From an uncultured Reyranella sp. (GTDB lineage: Bacteria; Pseudomonadota; Alphaproteobacteria; Reyranellales; Reyranellaceae): a DNA stretch of 64,000 nt. The first letter of the stretch is position 1; the number at the start of each line of letters is the position of its first letter. Positions 55,121 to 63,685 of the stretch are shown one piece after another. Under the pieces are notes generated by a model, which saw nothing but the letters and a program-made list of their open reading frames with translations, was not told where the DNA came from and ran no database searches. Location of the stretch: assembly GCF_945957355.1 (NCBI RefSeq), contig NZ_CAMFKM010000002.1, positions 186,001 to 250,000 on the forward strand. Reading direction: 5' to 3'. The position numbers and the translations under genes were made by a program.

Positions 55121-55157
55121 AAAAGGCGGCGCGACAGTGGAGTGTCGGCCGCCTTTT
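55121..55157. terminator. Intrinsic terminator after carD (bidirectional form)
   Basis: AAAAGGCGGC (55121-55130) pairs with GCCGCCTTTT (55148-55157); inside, CGACA (55132-55136) pairs with TGTCG (55143-55147), leaving one bulged G and a 6-nt loop. T-runs flank the stem on both strands. This is the best intrinsic terminator in the window. Confidence 0.8.
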
Positions 55158-55180
55158 ATCTCATTCCGTGACAGAACCGC

Positions 55181-55708
55181 CTAGGCGACCTTCTGCAGAA
55201 CGCTGTTGAGCTTTTGGGTCGCGAGATCCTTGTCGATCCGCTCGACGGCGGCGAGCTCGCGGGCCAGCCGGTCCAGAGCGGCTTCGTAGATCTGCCGTTC
55301 GCTGTAGGACTGGTCGGGCTGGCCGGCATTGCGATGCAGGTCGCGCACGACTTCGGCGATCGACACCGGGTCGCCCGAGTTGATCTTGGCTTCGTATTCC
55401 TGGGCGCGGCGGTTCCACATGGCGCGGCTCACGCGGCTGCGGCCCTTCAGGGTCACCAGCGCGCTTTCCATGATCTTGCGCGAGCTCAGCTTGCGCAGAC
55501 CGGAGATCTTCGCCTTGGCCACCGGAACGCGCAGCATCATGCGCTCCTGCTCGAACGAGATGACGAACAGGTCGAGCTTGTGACCCGCGATCTCCTTCGC
55601 CTCGATATCAATCACGCGGCCGACGCCATGCGTCGGGTACACCACGAAATCGCCCTTCTCGAAGGCGAATTCCTTCGCCTTGACGGGCGCCTTCTTCGGC
55701 TTGGCCAT
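55181..55708 (-). CDS. carD: CarD-family transcriptional regulator (CdnL-like)
   Basis: A 175-residue CarD/CdnL protein that binds RNA polymerase beta and stabilises open promoter complexes. The N-terminal RNAP-interaction domain (about 15-75) includes FEKGDFVVYPTHGVGRVIDI and ISFEQERMMLRVPV. The C-terminal helical DNA-binding domain includes RRAQEYEAKINSGDPVSIAE and SERQIYEAALDRLARELAAV. The ATG at 55708 was chosen because a basic N-terminus MAKPKKAPVK follows. It has its own AT-rich upstream region and a strong terminator, so it may be transcribed alone. Confidence 0.95.
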   Translation of the reverse strand: MAKPKKAPVKAKEFAFEKGDFVVYPTHGVGRVIDIEAKEIAGHKLDLFVISFEQERMMLRVPVAKAKISGLRKLSSRKIMESALVTLKGRSRVSRAMWNRRAQEYEAKINSGDPVSIAEVVRDLHRNAGQPDQSYSERQIYEAALDRLARELAAVERIDKDLATQKLNSVLQKVA

Positions 55709-55998
55709 ATCGTCTAGTCCCTTCACAACAGCCCCGCTTTCTGCGATACCGCGACCCACCGCATACGCTCCCCTGCGCATTCGGCCCGGCGTCCCAAGCA
55801 TCGGTAAGTTTCTTTCGGATACCGACACGGACACCGAGCCAGCGGCGGACCGGACCCCGGACCGCTTCCAGCGGGAGTATGAATAGCAGAAATCAAGCGC
55901 AGAGTCGCGCTTTATGTTGCATTTCAGCAACGGTCTAGCCATGCAGAAACTGCATGACTATTGCAAAAGGTACAATAAGAGACTTGTAAGAGGGAAAT
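55709..55998 (-). promoter_or_regulatory. AT-rich carD upstream region with short palindromes
   Basis: This 290-bp gap precedes carD. The part at 55870-55998 is clearly AT-richer than its surroundings. It holds CATGCAG-AAA-CTGCATG (55940-55956) and AAGCGC-AGAGTC-GCGCTT (55895-55912), which may be a regulatory site and a weak fdxA terminator. I cannot fix the promoter. Confidence 0.4.
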
Positions 55999-56334
55999 TC
56001 AGCGGGCGGCAGGCTTGTCGCTGAAATACTTCTCAAACTTGTCCTTTTCGTCCTTGTACTGCTCCGCATCCGCGGGGGCTTCCCCCTTGCGCGTGATGTT
56101 CGGCCAAGAAACCGACAGGCTGCGGTTCAGCTCCAGCCACTTCTCCAGGCCCTTCTCGGTATCGGGCAGGATGGCGTTGGGCGGGCATTCGGGTTCGCAC
56201 ACGCCGCAGTCGATGCATTCGTCTGGATTGATGACCAGCATGTTCTCACCCTCGTAGAAGCAATCCACGGGGCACACTTCAACGCAATCCATGTACTTGC
56301 ACTTGATGCAAGCTTCGGTAACGACATAGGTCAT
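55999..56334 (-). CDS. fdxA: Ferredoxin FdxA (7Fe type)
   Basis: A 111-residue ferredoxin with two clusters. The first half has [20 protein letters not shown] (spacing typical of a 3Fe-4S plus shared ligand) and the second [15 protein letters not shown] (4Fe-4S). A C-terminal extension ([18 protein letters not shown]) is typical of FdxA. It probably shuttles electrons in the cytoplasm. Linked to carD and the S4 gene, an arrangement common in alphaproteobacteria. Confidence 0.95.
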   Translation of the reverse strand: MTYVVTEACIKCKYMDCVEVCPVDCFYEGENMLVINPDECIDCGVCEPECPPNAILPDTEKGLEKWLELNRSLSVSWPNITRKGEAPADAEQYKDEKDKFEKYFSDKPAAR

Positions 56335-56411
56335 AAAGGCTCCAGGAACGAGCGGCGGCTGCTTAACGCGCGGGCCCCGGCGACGCAAGGCTGGCGATGG
56401 AGGGGCGTCAT

Positions 56412-56666
56412 TTAGGTCGGGTCGATCTCTTCATACAACGTCCGTGCTTCCGGCGCCGGACCGCGCCGCTCTCCCAGGGCCATGATGCGCACCACCTTCA
56501 CCTGGGGGCCCAGCGCGAAGGTGAGTACCATGCCGGGAACGACGGCAGCATGCGGCTTCTCGACGGCCCGGCCATCGATCCGGCAGCGCGACTTCTCGAC
56601 GTAGCGGGCGGCCAGTGTACGGGTCTTGAAGAAGCGTGCATGCCAGAGCCACTTGTCGAGCCGCAT
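56412..56666 (-). CDS. S4-domain RNA-binding protein (HslR-like)
   Basis: An 84-residue protein that is almost entirely one S4 domain: [20 protein letters not shown], then [20 protein letters not shown]. HslR in E. coli recycles stalled 50S-peptidyl-tRNA after heat shock; this is its short alphaproteobacterial counterpart. It starts 25 bp after the helicase stop, presumably co-transcribed. Confidence 0.9.
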   Translation of the reverse strand: MRLDKWLWHARFFKTRTLAARYVEKSRCRIDGRAVEKPHAAVVPGMVLTFALGPQVKVVRIMALGERRGPAPEARTLYEEIDPT

Positions 56667-56691
56667 GGCGCGTCAGCGCGTCACGGGGTGG

Positions 56692-59600
56692 TTACTTCTT
56701 TCCACCGAGCTTGAGTTCGAGCAGCTTGGCGAACGGCGAATCGGCTGCCGCATCGCCCTTGGTCTCGGTCGTCGCGTAGAGCCGCAAGGCCGGACCACCG
56801 CTGTCGCGCCGCGGAGGACGCGGGCCACGCCGGTCGTCGCGCCCGCGATTCTCCTGCGGCGGCCGCCCATCCTTGTTGCGATCCTGCCGCGGCCCCTCGG
56901 GCCGCGGACCGTCGGCACGTTGACCGCCGCCGGGACGCGGTCCACTGCGCGGACCGTCGTCCCTGCCGCGCGGCGGGCGTGGCGTGTCGGCGAAGAACTG
57001 GCGCTCGTTCGGGCGTTCCGGCCGGTCGCGGCGGCGCTGGTCGCGCTGCTCACGCTGCTGCTGGCGCTGGCGATCACGCTGCTCCTCGCGCTCGCGCACG
57101 AAGCGCGGCTTGATCGAGAAGGCGTGGAGCGGCCCGTTCTCTTCCGACGGCGGATGCACGCGATACCCGAGGCCGCGCAGCACGTTGGCCATTTCGGGCT
57201 CGGAGCAGCCGACCAGCGACATCATCTGCGGCGTCGCGCGGAACCAGCCCGGTGGCAACGGCCGCGGCTCCTTCTTGGCCGGCGTGGTTTCTGCCCGGGG
57301 AGCGGCGTCCTCGACCGGCGGGGGCGCATCCTCGGCCGCTGCTTCCGGCGCCGTTTCGCCCGGCGGCGATTCGGCCACGGGTTCCTCAGCGGCAGCCATT
57401 TCGGCCCCAGGGGCGGCTTCGACCACTGCTTCGGCGGCGGGGGCCTCCGCTACAGGCTCGACGGCCGGCTCGGCGGCGACGACAGGCTCGTGAGCGGTGG
57501 CTTCCGGCGCCGTCTCCGGCTCCGGTGCGGGTTCCGTCTCGCCGAATGCGGCGGCGACGATCGCCCATTCGCTGATTTCCTCGGCCGTCGCCGGTGCGGG
57601 GATCGCGGGCGCGGTGCCCGTCGGCTGGGCGGCGGGCTTCTTTTCCGGTCTGTCCTGCTGCTGCGAGCGGCGCGACGACTCGCGGCTCTCGCGCACGGCG
57701 GCGCGCGCCATGGCGGCGAGGCGCTCGACCATGTCGGCGCGGATCGCATGGTCGCCCAGCGGCAGGTAGCCGATGGCGGCGTAGAAATCGCGCTCGGCGT
57801 CGCGTGGCAGGTCCATCGACGTGCGGCCCTCGGCGGGCAGCGTCGGGATCGTCTCGCGGCCCTTGGCGACCATCCAGAGGCCGGCGCGCAGGCGGATCGG
57901 CACCGGCTTCAGCATGCTGGGGAAGTACAGCGAGAAGACGCCGATGCGGACGCCGAGACGGGCCAACGCCTTGCGATCCTCGTCGCTGAGCTGGGCGAGC
58001 TGTTCCTCGACCGGGCGGCGCTGCAGGACGCCGAGGCCCTCGCAGAGCTGGAAGATGACGCCGCGCGCCCCGGCCGGCAGTTCGGTCGTGGCGCGTGCAT
58101 CCATCAATTCGCTGAGGCCGAGACGAATGCGGGTTTCCACCCAGGTCGCGGCACGCTTGCGCACTTCCTCGCGGGCCGGGCCGTCGAGCAGATCGGAGGC
58201 GATGGCCTCGACCTTGGGCGCCAGCACGTCGCCCGAGGGCAATAGCCGCGCCACGGGACCGCCGCCCCAGCAGACGCGCAGCTGGCCGTCGAAGACGATC
58301 TCGCCGTCCGGACTGTTCACGAAGGCCTGCAGGCGATCGGGCAGATCCTGGCGCAGCACGCGCAAGGCCGCGCTCAGCACCGCCTTCTGGTCGGCCTGTC
58401 CTTCGGTTGCATCCGGCACAAAACGGAAGCCTTCGATGCGCCCGAGATGCTCGCCTTCAACGGTGACTTCGCCTGCAGCGGCGACTGTCGAGTTCATTTC
58501 ACCCTCATCACGCAATCTTCGTACAAGCAACGCCGCGCGTCTATCGACAAACCGTTGCGTGAGACGCTGATGCAAAACGTCGGAAAGCCGATCCTCTATG
58601 GCACGCGCGCGTTCCTGCCAATGGCTCGCCCGCTGAATCCAGTCTGGCCGGTGTGAAATATAGGTCCAGGTCCTGACGTGTGCGATCCTTGCCATCAACG
58701 TGTCGATGTCGCCGTCGAATCGCTCCAGGCGTTTCACATGGCTGTCGATCCAGTCTTCCGGCAGCCTTTCCCCACCCTGCGTCAGATGCCCGAAGATCTG
58801 GCCGAGCAGGGTCGTGTGCTCTTCCGTCATCGTCTTGCGGAAGTCGGGGACCTGGCAGACCTCCCACAGGAGCTTGACCCGCCGGGGCGAGTGCAGACGC
58901 GGCAAAAACGCCGAGTGCATGGCCAGGGTCTGCAGAGCGAGCTGATCGTCCTGCTCGCGCACGCGCTGGAGCGCGGCATGCGGCGGACTGGCGTTCAGCG
59001 TGGCAATCAGTGTCTGGACTGAACGGAAGTCGAGTTCGCTGTTGCGCCACTGGAGGTCACGCAGCGGATCGAAGCGGTGGTTCTCGATCGCCTCCACCAC
59101 ATCGGGCTCGAGCCCGCTCACGCCGGCGGTCGTGCCGAACGTGCCATCGTTCATGTGGCGGCCGGCGCGTCCGGCGATCTGTGCCAGCTCGCCGGTTCGC
59201 AGCGGTCGCGAGCTGCGGCCGTCATACTTGCGCAACGACGCGAACCATACGTGGTTCACGTCCATGTTGAGTCCCATGCCGATCGCGTCGGTCGCCACGA
59301 GGTAGTCGACCTCGCCGGACTGGAACATGTCGACCTGTGCGTTGCGCGTGCGCGGGCTCATCGCGCCCATCACCACCGCCGTGCCGCCGCGCTGGCGGCG
59401 GATCAGTTCGGCGATCTCGTAGACTTCGTTGGCCGAGAAGCCGACGACCGCGGACCGGCGCGGCAGGCGCGTCGCCTTCTTCGATCCGACATAGGTGAGA
59501 TTGGAGAAGCGTGGGCGTGCCACCACGTCGATGTCGGGCAGCAACCGGTTCAGCACCGGGCGGATCGTGTCGGCACCCAGCAGCATGGTTTCGTTCAGGC

Positions 59601-59958
59601 CGCGCGCATGCAGCAGCCGGTCGGTGAAGAAGTGGCCGCGCTCCGGGTCGGACGCCATCTGCACTTCGTCGACGGCCAGGAAGGAGACCGGCCGGTCGAC
59701 CGGCATCGATTCGACCGTGCAGACGAAGTAGCGCGCGCTGGAAGGCGCGATCTTCTCCTCGCCCGTGATCAGCGCGACCTGGGCGGCACCCTTCAGCTTG
59801 ACGATGCGGTCGTAGTTCTCGCGCGCCAGGAGCCGCAGCGGGAAGCCGATCATGCCCGAATCGTGGCCGAGCATGCGCTCGATCGCGAGATAGGTCTTGC
59901 CGGTGTTGGTGGGACCGAGGACGGCGGTCAGGCGGCCGGAGGCGCCGGAAAGCGACAT
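56692..59958 (-). CDS. SUV3-like RNA helicase with long disordered tail
   Basis: A 1,088-residue helicase related to mitochondrial SUV3. Walker A is GPTNTGKT (15-22), motif II is DEVQ (97-100), and motif VI is QIAGRAGRHM. The conserved C-terminal SUV3-type regions extend to about residue 730. An Ala/Glu/Pro-rich acidic stretch follows (about 760-890), then a small conserved domain (GWFRATPQMMSLVGCSEPEM) and an Arg/Gly/Pro-rich basic tail that could bind RNA. It probably unwinds RNA in turnover or ribosome-linked processes. Start at ATG 59958. Confidence 0.88.
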   Translation of the reverse strand: MSLSGASGRLTAVLGPTNTGKTYLAIERMLGHDSGMIGFPLRLLARENYDRIVKLKGAAQVALITGEEKIAPSSARYFVCTVESMPVDRPVSFLAVDEVQMASDPERGHFFTDRLLHARGLNETMLLGADTIRPVLNRLLPDIDVVARPRFSNLTYVGSKKATRLPRRSAVVGFSANEVYEIAELIRRQRGGTAVVMGAMSPRTRNAQVDMFQSGEVDYLVATDAIGMGLNMDVNHVWFASLRKYDGRSSRPLRTGELAQIAGRAGRHMNDGTFGTTAGVSGLEPDVVEAIENHRFDPLRDLQWRNSELDFRSVQTLIATLNASPPHAALQRVREQDDQLALQTLAMHSAFLPRLHSPRRVKLLWEVCQVPDFRKTMTEEHTTLLGQIFGHLTQGGERLPEDWIDSHVKRLERFDGDIDTLMARIAHVRTWTYISHRPDWIQRASHWQERARAIEDRLSDVLHQRLTQRFVDRRAALLVRRLRDEGEMNSTVAAAGEVTVEGEHLGRIEGFRFVPDATEGQADQKAVLSAALRVLRQDLPDRLQAFVNSPDGEIVFDGQLRVCWGGGPVARLLPSGDVLAPKVEAIASDLLDGPAREEVRKRAATWVETRIRLGLSELMDARATTELPAGARGVIFQLCEGLGVLQRRPVEEQLAQLSDEDRKALARLGVRIGVFSLYFPSMLKPVPIRLRAGLWMVAKGRETIPTLPAEGRTSMDLPRDAERDFYAAIGYLPLGDHAIRADMVERLAAMARAAVRESRESSRRSQQQDRPEKKPAAQPTGTAPAIPAPATAEEISEWAIVAAAFGETEPAPEPETAPEATAHEPVVAAEPAVEPVAEAPAAEAVVEAAPGAEMAAAEEPVAESPPGETAPEAAAEDAPPPVEDAAPRAETTPAKKEPRPLPPGWFRATPQMMSLVGCSEPEMANVLRGLGYRVHPPSEENGPLHAFSIKPRFVREREEQRDRQRQQQREQRDQRRRDRPERPNERQFFADTPRPPRGRDDGPRSGPRPGGGQRADGPRPEGPRQDRNKDGRPPQENRGRDDRRGPRPPRRDSGGPALRLYATTETKGDAAADSPFAKLLELKLGGKK

Positions 59959-60017
59959 GGCGGCACCTTCGCCCGCAGGCGCGGCGGAAGCAAGGCAGAC
60001 GGTTCCGGGCTCGCGGC

Positions 60018-60776
60018 TCAGCCCGAGTAGGCGGGTTCCAGCTTGTTGCAGCCGATCATCGGACCGTGGTCGGTCTGCTGCACCAGGACCGCCACACCCT
60101 GCGTGGGGCCGATGCGATCGCCGGCGATCGTCCAGTCCCTTGCCGTGCCGTCCCACCGGTCGACGAGTTCGAGCTGCCGCACCACGTTGAAGTTCTCGAT
60201 CATGCGGCCCTGGTTCTCGCCGCTCTTCACCGGCGTGGTGTGCCGGCGGTCGTAAATGGCGAGCGTTACGTCCGCGCTGCGGCCGTCGAGCGGAAAGGCG
60301 GCCAGCCTGATGGTGAGCGGACCGCCGACGCCTCGCGAAAGCGTGGGGGTCGCCCGCCGGGGCGACTGGGCCTGCGCTCTGGCCAGCAGGGCTTCGATGG
60401 GTGCGCGATCACGACCGGTGTCGTGGCCGATGCCGTCGACCACCATCTCGGGGGTATAGACGTAGCGTTGCTTCAGCACGCGGGCATAGGCGCGCTGGCG
60501 TTCAGTGGTGTCGCGCGAAGCGAACGGATCCTTCCAGCCGATATAGTCCCAATAGTCGACATGGAAGGCGAGGGCGACGATGTCGGGCCGCATGGATAGG
60601 CGGCCGAGAAGAGCGTCGGCCGGCGGGCAGGAACTGCAGCCCTGCGACGTGAAGAGCTCGACCGCCCATGGACCTTCGCCGGTCGGCCGTGCCGACGCCG
60701 CCTGCGACAGGCCGGCCGCGACCGCGGCGGCACCGACCAGCAGGGATCTGCGGCGGGGAAGGAGGGGAAGCGACAT
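60018..60776 (-). CDS. DUF1223 thioredoxin-fold protein
   Basis: A 252-residue protein with an export signal that resembles a twin-arginine leader (PRRRSLLVGAAAVAAGLSQA). The DUF1223 core shows VELFTSQGCSSCPPADALLG with a CxxC pair, FHVDYWDYIGWKDPF, YTPEMVVDG and the C-terminal WTIAGDRIGPTQGVAVLVQQ. Function unknown; the CxxC suggests redox chemistry outside the cytoplasm. ATGs at 60785 and 60776 are both possible. Confidence 0.87.
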   Translation of the reverse strand: MSLPLLPRRRSLLVGAAAVAAGLSQAASARPTGEGPWAVELFTSQGCSSCPPADALLGRLSMRPDIVALAFHVDYWDYIGWKDPFASRDTTERQRAYARVLKQRYVYTPEMVVDGIGHDTGRDRAPIEALLARAQAQSPRRATPTLSRGVGGPLTIRLAAFPLDGRSADVTLAIYDRRHTTPVKSGENQGRMIENFNVVRQLELVDRWDGTARDWTIAGDRIGPTQGVAVLVQQTDHGPMIGCNKLEPAYSG

Positions 60777-60884
60777 GGCCGACAAGATGCGCGCGCTGTC
60801 CCCGGCCTGCCAATCAACAATCGCTCACCCACCGCTCACCAGCCGGTGACGTTGGGCTGGCGCCCCCTTATGGACTCCTTGAGG

Positions 60885-60897
60885 GTAATATTATAAC
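60885..60897 (+). promoter_or_regulatory. Zur-like operator before metal ABC module
   Basis: GTAATATTATAAC at 60885-60897 is an AT-rich near-palindrome in a GC-rich setting, resembling zinc-uptake regulator boxes. It contains TATTAT/TATAAC sequences that could be the -10 element of the downstream operon, so bound repressor would block transcription. No zur gene lies in the window. Confidence 0.5.
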
Positions 60898-60908
60898 AAT
60901 CGGTTCGC

Positions 60909-61025
60909 ATGCACCGACCGACCTCTCCCGGGACGACCCTGCTCGCCATGAGCGCTCCCGCCCGCATCGCGGCGGCGCTGGGCCTCTCGGCCGTATTGTG
61001 GCTGTGCGCCTGGTGGGCGCTGTAG
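60909..61025 (+). CDS. Small membrane ORF heading the metal ABC operon
   Basis: An open frame of 38 codons ending 7 bp before the ATPase start. Its C-terminal half (IAAALGLSAVLWLCAWWAL) would form one membrane helix; an internal ATG at 60948 would give a 25-residue version. There is no clear Shine-Dalgarno, but the predicted transcription start is only a few nt upstream. It could be a real small membrane protein of the transporter or a leader ORF. Confidence 0.45.
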   Translation: MHRPTSPGTTLLAMSAPARIAAALGLSAVLWLCAWWAL

Positions 61026-61032
61026 GCCCGCC

Positions 61033-61776
61033 ATGGATGCCGCGCTACGCCTCACCGACCTGACCGTGAGCTACGATCGGCACCCGGCGGTTCATCACGT
61101 GTCGGCAGAAATTCCGGCCGGTGAGATGACCGCCATCGTCGGCCCCAACGGCGCCGGCAAGAGCACGCTCCTGAAGGCCCTGCTGGGGCTGGCGCCGCGT
61201 ATGGAGGGCCGCATCGAATGCACGGCCCGGCGCATCGCCTACCTGCCGCAGCAGGCCGAGGTCGATCGATCGTTCCCTATCTCGGTACTCGACACGGTCC
61301 TGCTCGGCCGCTGGTCGCGCTTCGGCGGCTTCAGGGCCGCCCAACCGGTCGATCTGCACGATGCCCAGCACGCCATCGAGGCGGTCGGTCTCTCCGGATT
61401 CGAGCGGCGTCCGATCGACACGCTGTCGGTGGGCCAGTTCCAGCGCGTGCTGTTCGCGCGCCTGCTTCTGCAGGATGCCGATCTCGTACTCCTCGACGAG
61501 CCGTTCGCCGCCATCGATAGCAAGACCGTGGCCGATCTGATGGTCGTGATTCGCCGCTGGCGGGAGGAGAAGCGCACCGTCGTCGCCGTGCTGCACGATT
61601 TCGACCAGGTCCGTCGCGACTTCCCGCACGCGCTGCTGCTGGCGCGCGAGCTGGTTGATGCCGGCCCGACCGCACGCGTGTTGTCGCCTGAGAACCTGCT
61701 GCGCGCCCGCGCCATGGCCGAGGCCTGGGACGACCAGGCCGGCGCCTGCGAAGCGCCGATGCGGCTCAGCGCCTGA
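61033..61776 (+). CDS. Zinc/manganese-type ABC ATPase (ZnuC-like)
   Basis: A 247-residue ATPase. Walker A is GPNGAGKST, the Q-loop is YLPQQAEVD, Walker B is LVLLDEPFAAID and the H-loop is AVLHDFDQVR. The signature reads LSVGQFQRVLFAR, with Val in place of the usual Gly in LSGGQ. Sequence and partner permease place it in the ZnuC/MntB metal-importer group. It is followed 16 bp later by the permease gene. Confidence 0.9.
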   Translation: MDAALRLTDLTVSYDRHPAVHHVSAEIPAGEMTAIVGPNGAGKSTLLKALLGLAPRMEGRIECTARRIAYLPQQAEVDRSFPISVLDTVLLGRWSRFGGFRAAQPVDLHDAQHAIEAVGLSGFERRPIDTLSVGQFQRVLFARLLLQDADLVLLDEPFAAIDSKTVADLMVVIRRWREEKRTVVAVLHDFDQVRRDFPHALLLARELVDAGPTARVLSPENLLRARAMAEAWDDQAGACEAPMRLSA

Positions 61777-61792
61777 TCGATCGTTTCACGTC

Positions 61793-62662
61793 ATGTTCTA
61801 TGAGTATGTGATCGCGCCCTTCGCCGATTTCGGCTTCATGCGCCGTGCGCTGGTCGCAAGCCTTGCCTTGTCGATCGGCGGCTCGGCGATCGGCGTGTTC
61901 CTGATCCTCCGGCGCATGAGCCTGATGGGCGATGCGCTGGCTCACTCGCTGCTGCCAGGCGCGGCGATGGGCTTCCTGATCGGCGGCCTGTCGCTCCCGG
62001 CGATGAGTCTCGGTGGCTTCATCGCCGGCGTCGCGACGGCGCTGCTGTCGGGCATCATCGCGCGCTTCTCCAGCATGCGCGAGGATGCGAGCTTCGCCGC
62101 CGCCTATCTCACGGCGATGGCGCTGGGTGTGCTCATCGTCTCCTTGCGCGGCTCGGCGGTCGATCTCATGAACATCCTGTTCGGCGCGATTCTCGCCGTC
62201 GACGAGCAGGCGCTGATCCTCGTCGTGTCCACGGCGACGCTGACCCTGGCCGGACTTGCCGCGATCTATCGCCCGCTGGTCGTCGAATGCTTCAATCCGG
62301 GCTTCCTCACCGCCATGGGCGTGCGCGGCTCGCTCTACCACTATCTCTTCCTGTCGCTCGCCGTGCTGAACATGGTGGCGGGCTTTCAGGCGCTGGGGAC
62401 CTTGATGGCGCTGGGGCTCATCCTGCTGCCGGCCGTCGCTTCCTCCTTCTGGGCGCGCGAGGTCTGGTCGATGAGCCTGGTCGCGGCGCCAATGGCATTC
62501 GCCTCGGCGGCGGTCGGCCTGCTGGTGTCGTTCCACGCCGGCCTGCCATCGGGCCCCGTGATCGTGCTGTTCGCCAGCTTCTTTTTTCTCCTGTCGCTGC
62601 TCTTCGGTTCGCGAGCCTCGGTGCGTGCGCGCCTGTCACGGCCGGTTCACTTGCGCGGCTGA
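61793..62662 (+). CDS. Zinc/manganese-type ABC permease (ZnuB-like)
   Basis: A 289-residue permease of the ABC-3 family with about eight helices. Marks are RRMSLMGDALAHSLLPGAAM near the start, then the FGAILAVDEQALILV region and LGTLMALGLILLPAVAS. ATG 61793 gives the normal N-terminus MFYEYVIAPFADFGFMRRAL. No periplasmic ZnuA-type binding protein follows, so that component must be encoded elsewhere. Confidence 0.9.
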   Translation: MFYEYVIAPFADFGFMRRALVASLALSIGGSAIGVFLILRRMSLMGDALAHSLLPGAAMGFLIGGLSLPAMSLGGFIAGVATALLSGIIARFSSMREDASFAAAYLTAMALGVLIVSLRGSAVDLMNILFGAILAVDEQALILVVSTATLTLAGLAAIYRPLVVECFNPGFLTAMGVRGSLYHYLFLSLAVLNMVAGFQALGTLMALGLILLPAVASSFWAREVWSMSLVAAPMAFASAAVGLLVSFHAGLPSGPVIVLFASFFFLLSLLFGSRASVRARLSRPVHLRG

Positions 62663-62700
62663 CGCGTCAGGCTAGGGTGACCTCCTCGGAGGAAACCACA

Positions 62701-63675
62701 ATGACCAGCTCACCGCTGCCGGGCGTCACGCTCAAGACGACGACCGCCAACAACATCCATATGCGCTACGCCGAGGCCGGGACCGGTCCGCTGGTGCTGT
62801 TCTGTCATGGCTGGCCCGAGAGCTGGTACTCGTGGCGTCATCAGCTCCAAGCGGTGAGCGCGGCGGGCTTCCGCGCCGTGGCGCCGGACATGCGCGGCTA
62901 TGGCGGCACGCAGTCGCCGGAGCCGATTGACCAGTACACGCTCTTCCATCTCGTGGGCGACATGGCCGAGCTGGTGAAGGCGCTGGGCGAGACCAAGGCG
63001 GTCATCGTGGGCCATGACTGGGGCGCGCCCGTCGCCTGGCATGCCGCCCTGTGGCGGCCGGATCTCTTCACCGCCGTCTCGGCCATGAGCGTGCCCTATG
63101 CGCCGCCGGGATATGTCGACATCCTGTCGGCCCTGGAGAAGCTCGGCATCGACAACTTCTACCTGCAGTATTTCCAGAAGCCCGGCGTCGCCGAGGCCGA
63201 GCTTCAGCAGGACATTCGCGGCGCCCTGCTCAAGCTCTACTACACCGCCAGCGGCGAGATGCTGGAGAAGGACAAGGGGTTCGGCCGGCTCACCGGCGGC
63301 ACGCTGCTGGCCAACACCGTCGCGCCCGAGGCGCTGCCCGCCTGGCTGAGCGATGCCGACCTCGACTATTACGCCGGTGAGTTCGCCCGCGCGGGCTTCC
63401 GCGGCGGGCTCAACTGGTATCGCAACCTGCGGCGCAACTGGGAACTCAGCGGTCCGTGGCGAGGCCAGCCGATCCGCCAGCCCTCGCAGTTCATCGCCGG
63501 CAGCCGCGACGGCGTGCTGCGTTTCCCCGCCGCCAAGAGCCAGCTCGATGCCTATCCGACGACCCTGCCGGGCCTGCGCGGCAGCCACATCCTCGAGGGA
63601 GCCGGCCACTGGGTGCAGCAGGAGCGCGCGGCCGAGGTGAACGGCCTGCTGATAGAGTTCCTCAAGAGCCTCTGA
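62701..63675 (+). CDS. Epoxide-hydrolase-like alpha/beta-hydrolase
   Basis: A 324-residue alpha/beta-hydrolase of the soluble epoxide hydrolase group. The oxyanion motif is HGWPESWYSWR; the nucleophile is Asp106 in VGHDWGAPVAW; a lid tyrosine lies in the cap; the acid is near SRDGVLRF and the His in GAGHWVQQE. Asp rather than Ser as nucleophile supports epoxide (or haloalkane) hydrolysis. GGAGGA precedes the ATG. Confidence 0.9.
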   Translation: MTSSPLPGVTLKTTTANNIHMRYAEAGTGPLVLFCHGWPESWYSWRHQLQAVSAAGFRAVAPDMRGYGGTQSPEPIDQYTLFHLVGDMAELVKALGETKAVIVGHDWGAPVAWHAALWRPDLFTAVSAMSVPYAPPGYVDILSALEKLGIDNFYLQYFQKPGVAEAELQQDIRGALLKLYYTASGEMLEKDKGFGRLTGGTLLANTVAPEALPAWLSDADLDYYAGEFARAGFRGGLNWYRNLRRNWELSGPWRGQPIRQPSQFIAGSRDGVLRFPAAKSQLDAYPTTLPGLRGSHILEGAGHWVQQERAAEVNGLLIEFLKSL

Positions 63676-63685
63676 GAGAAGACAG

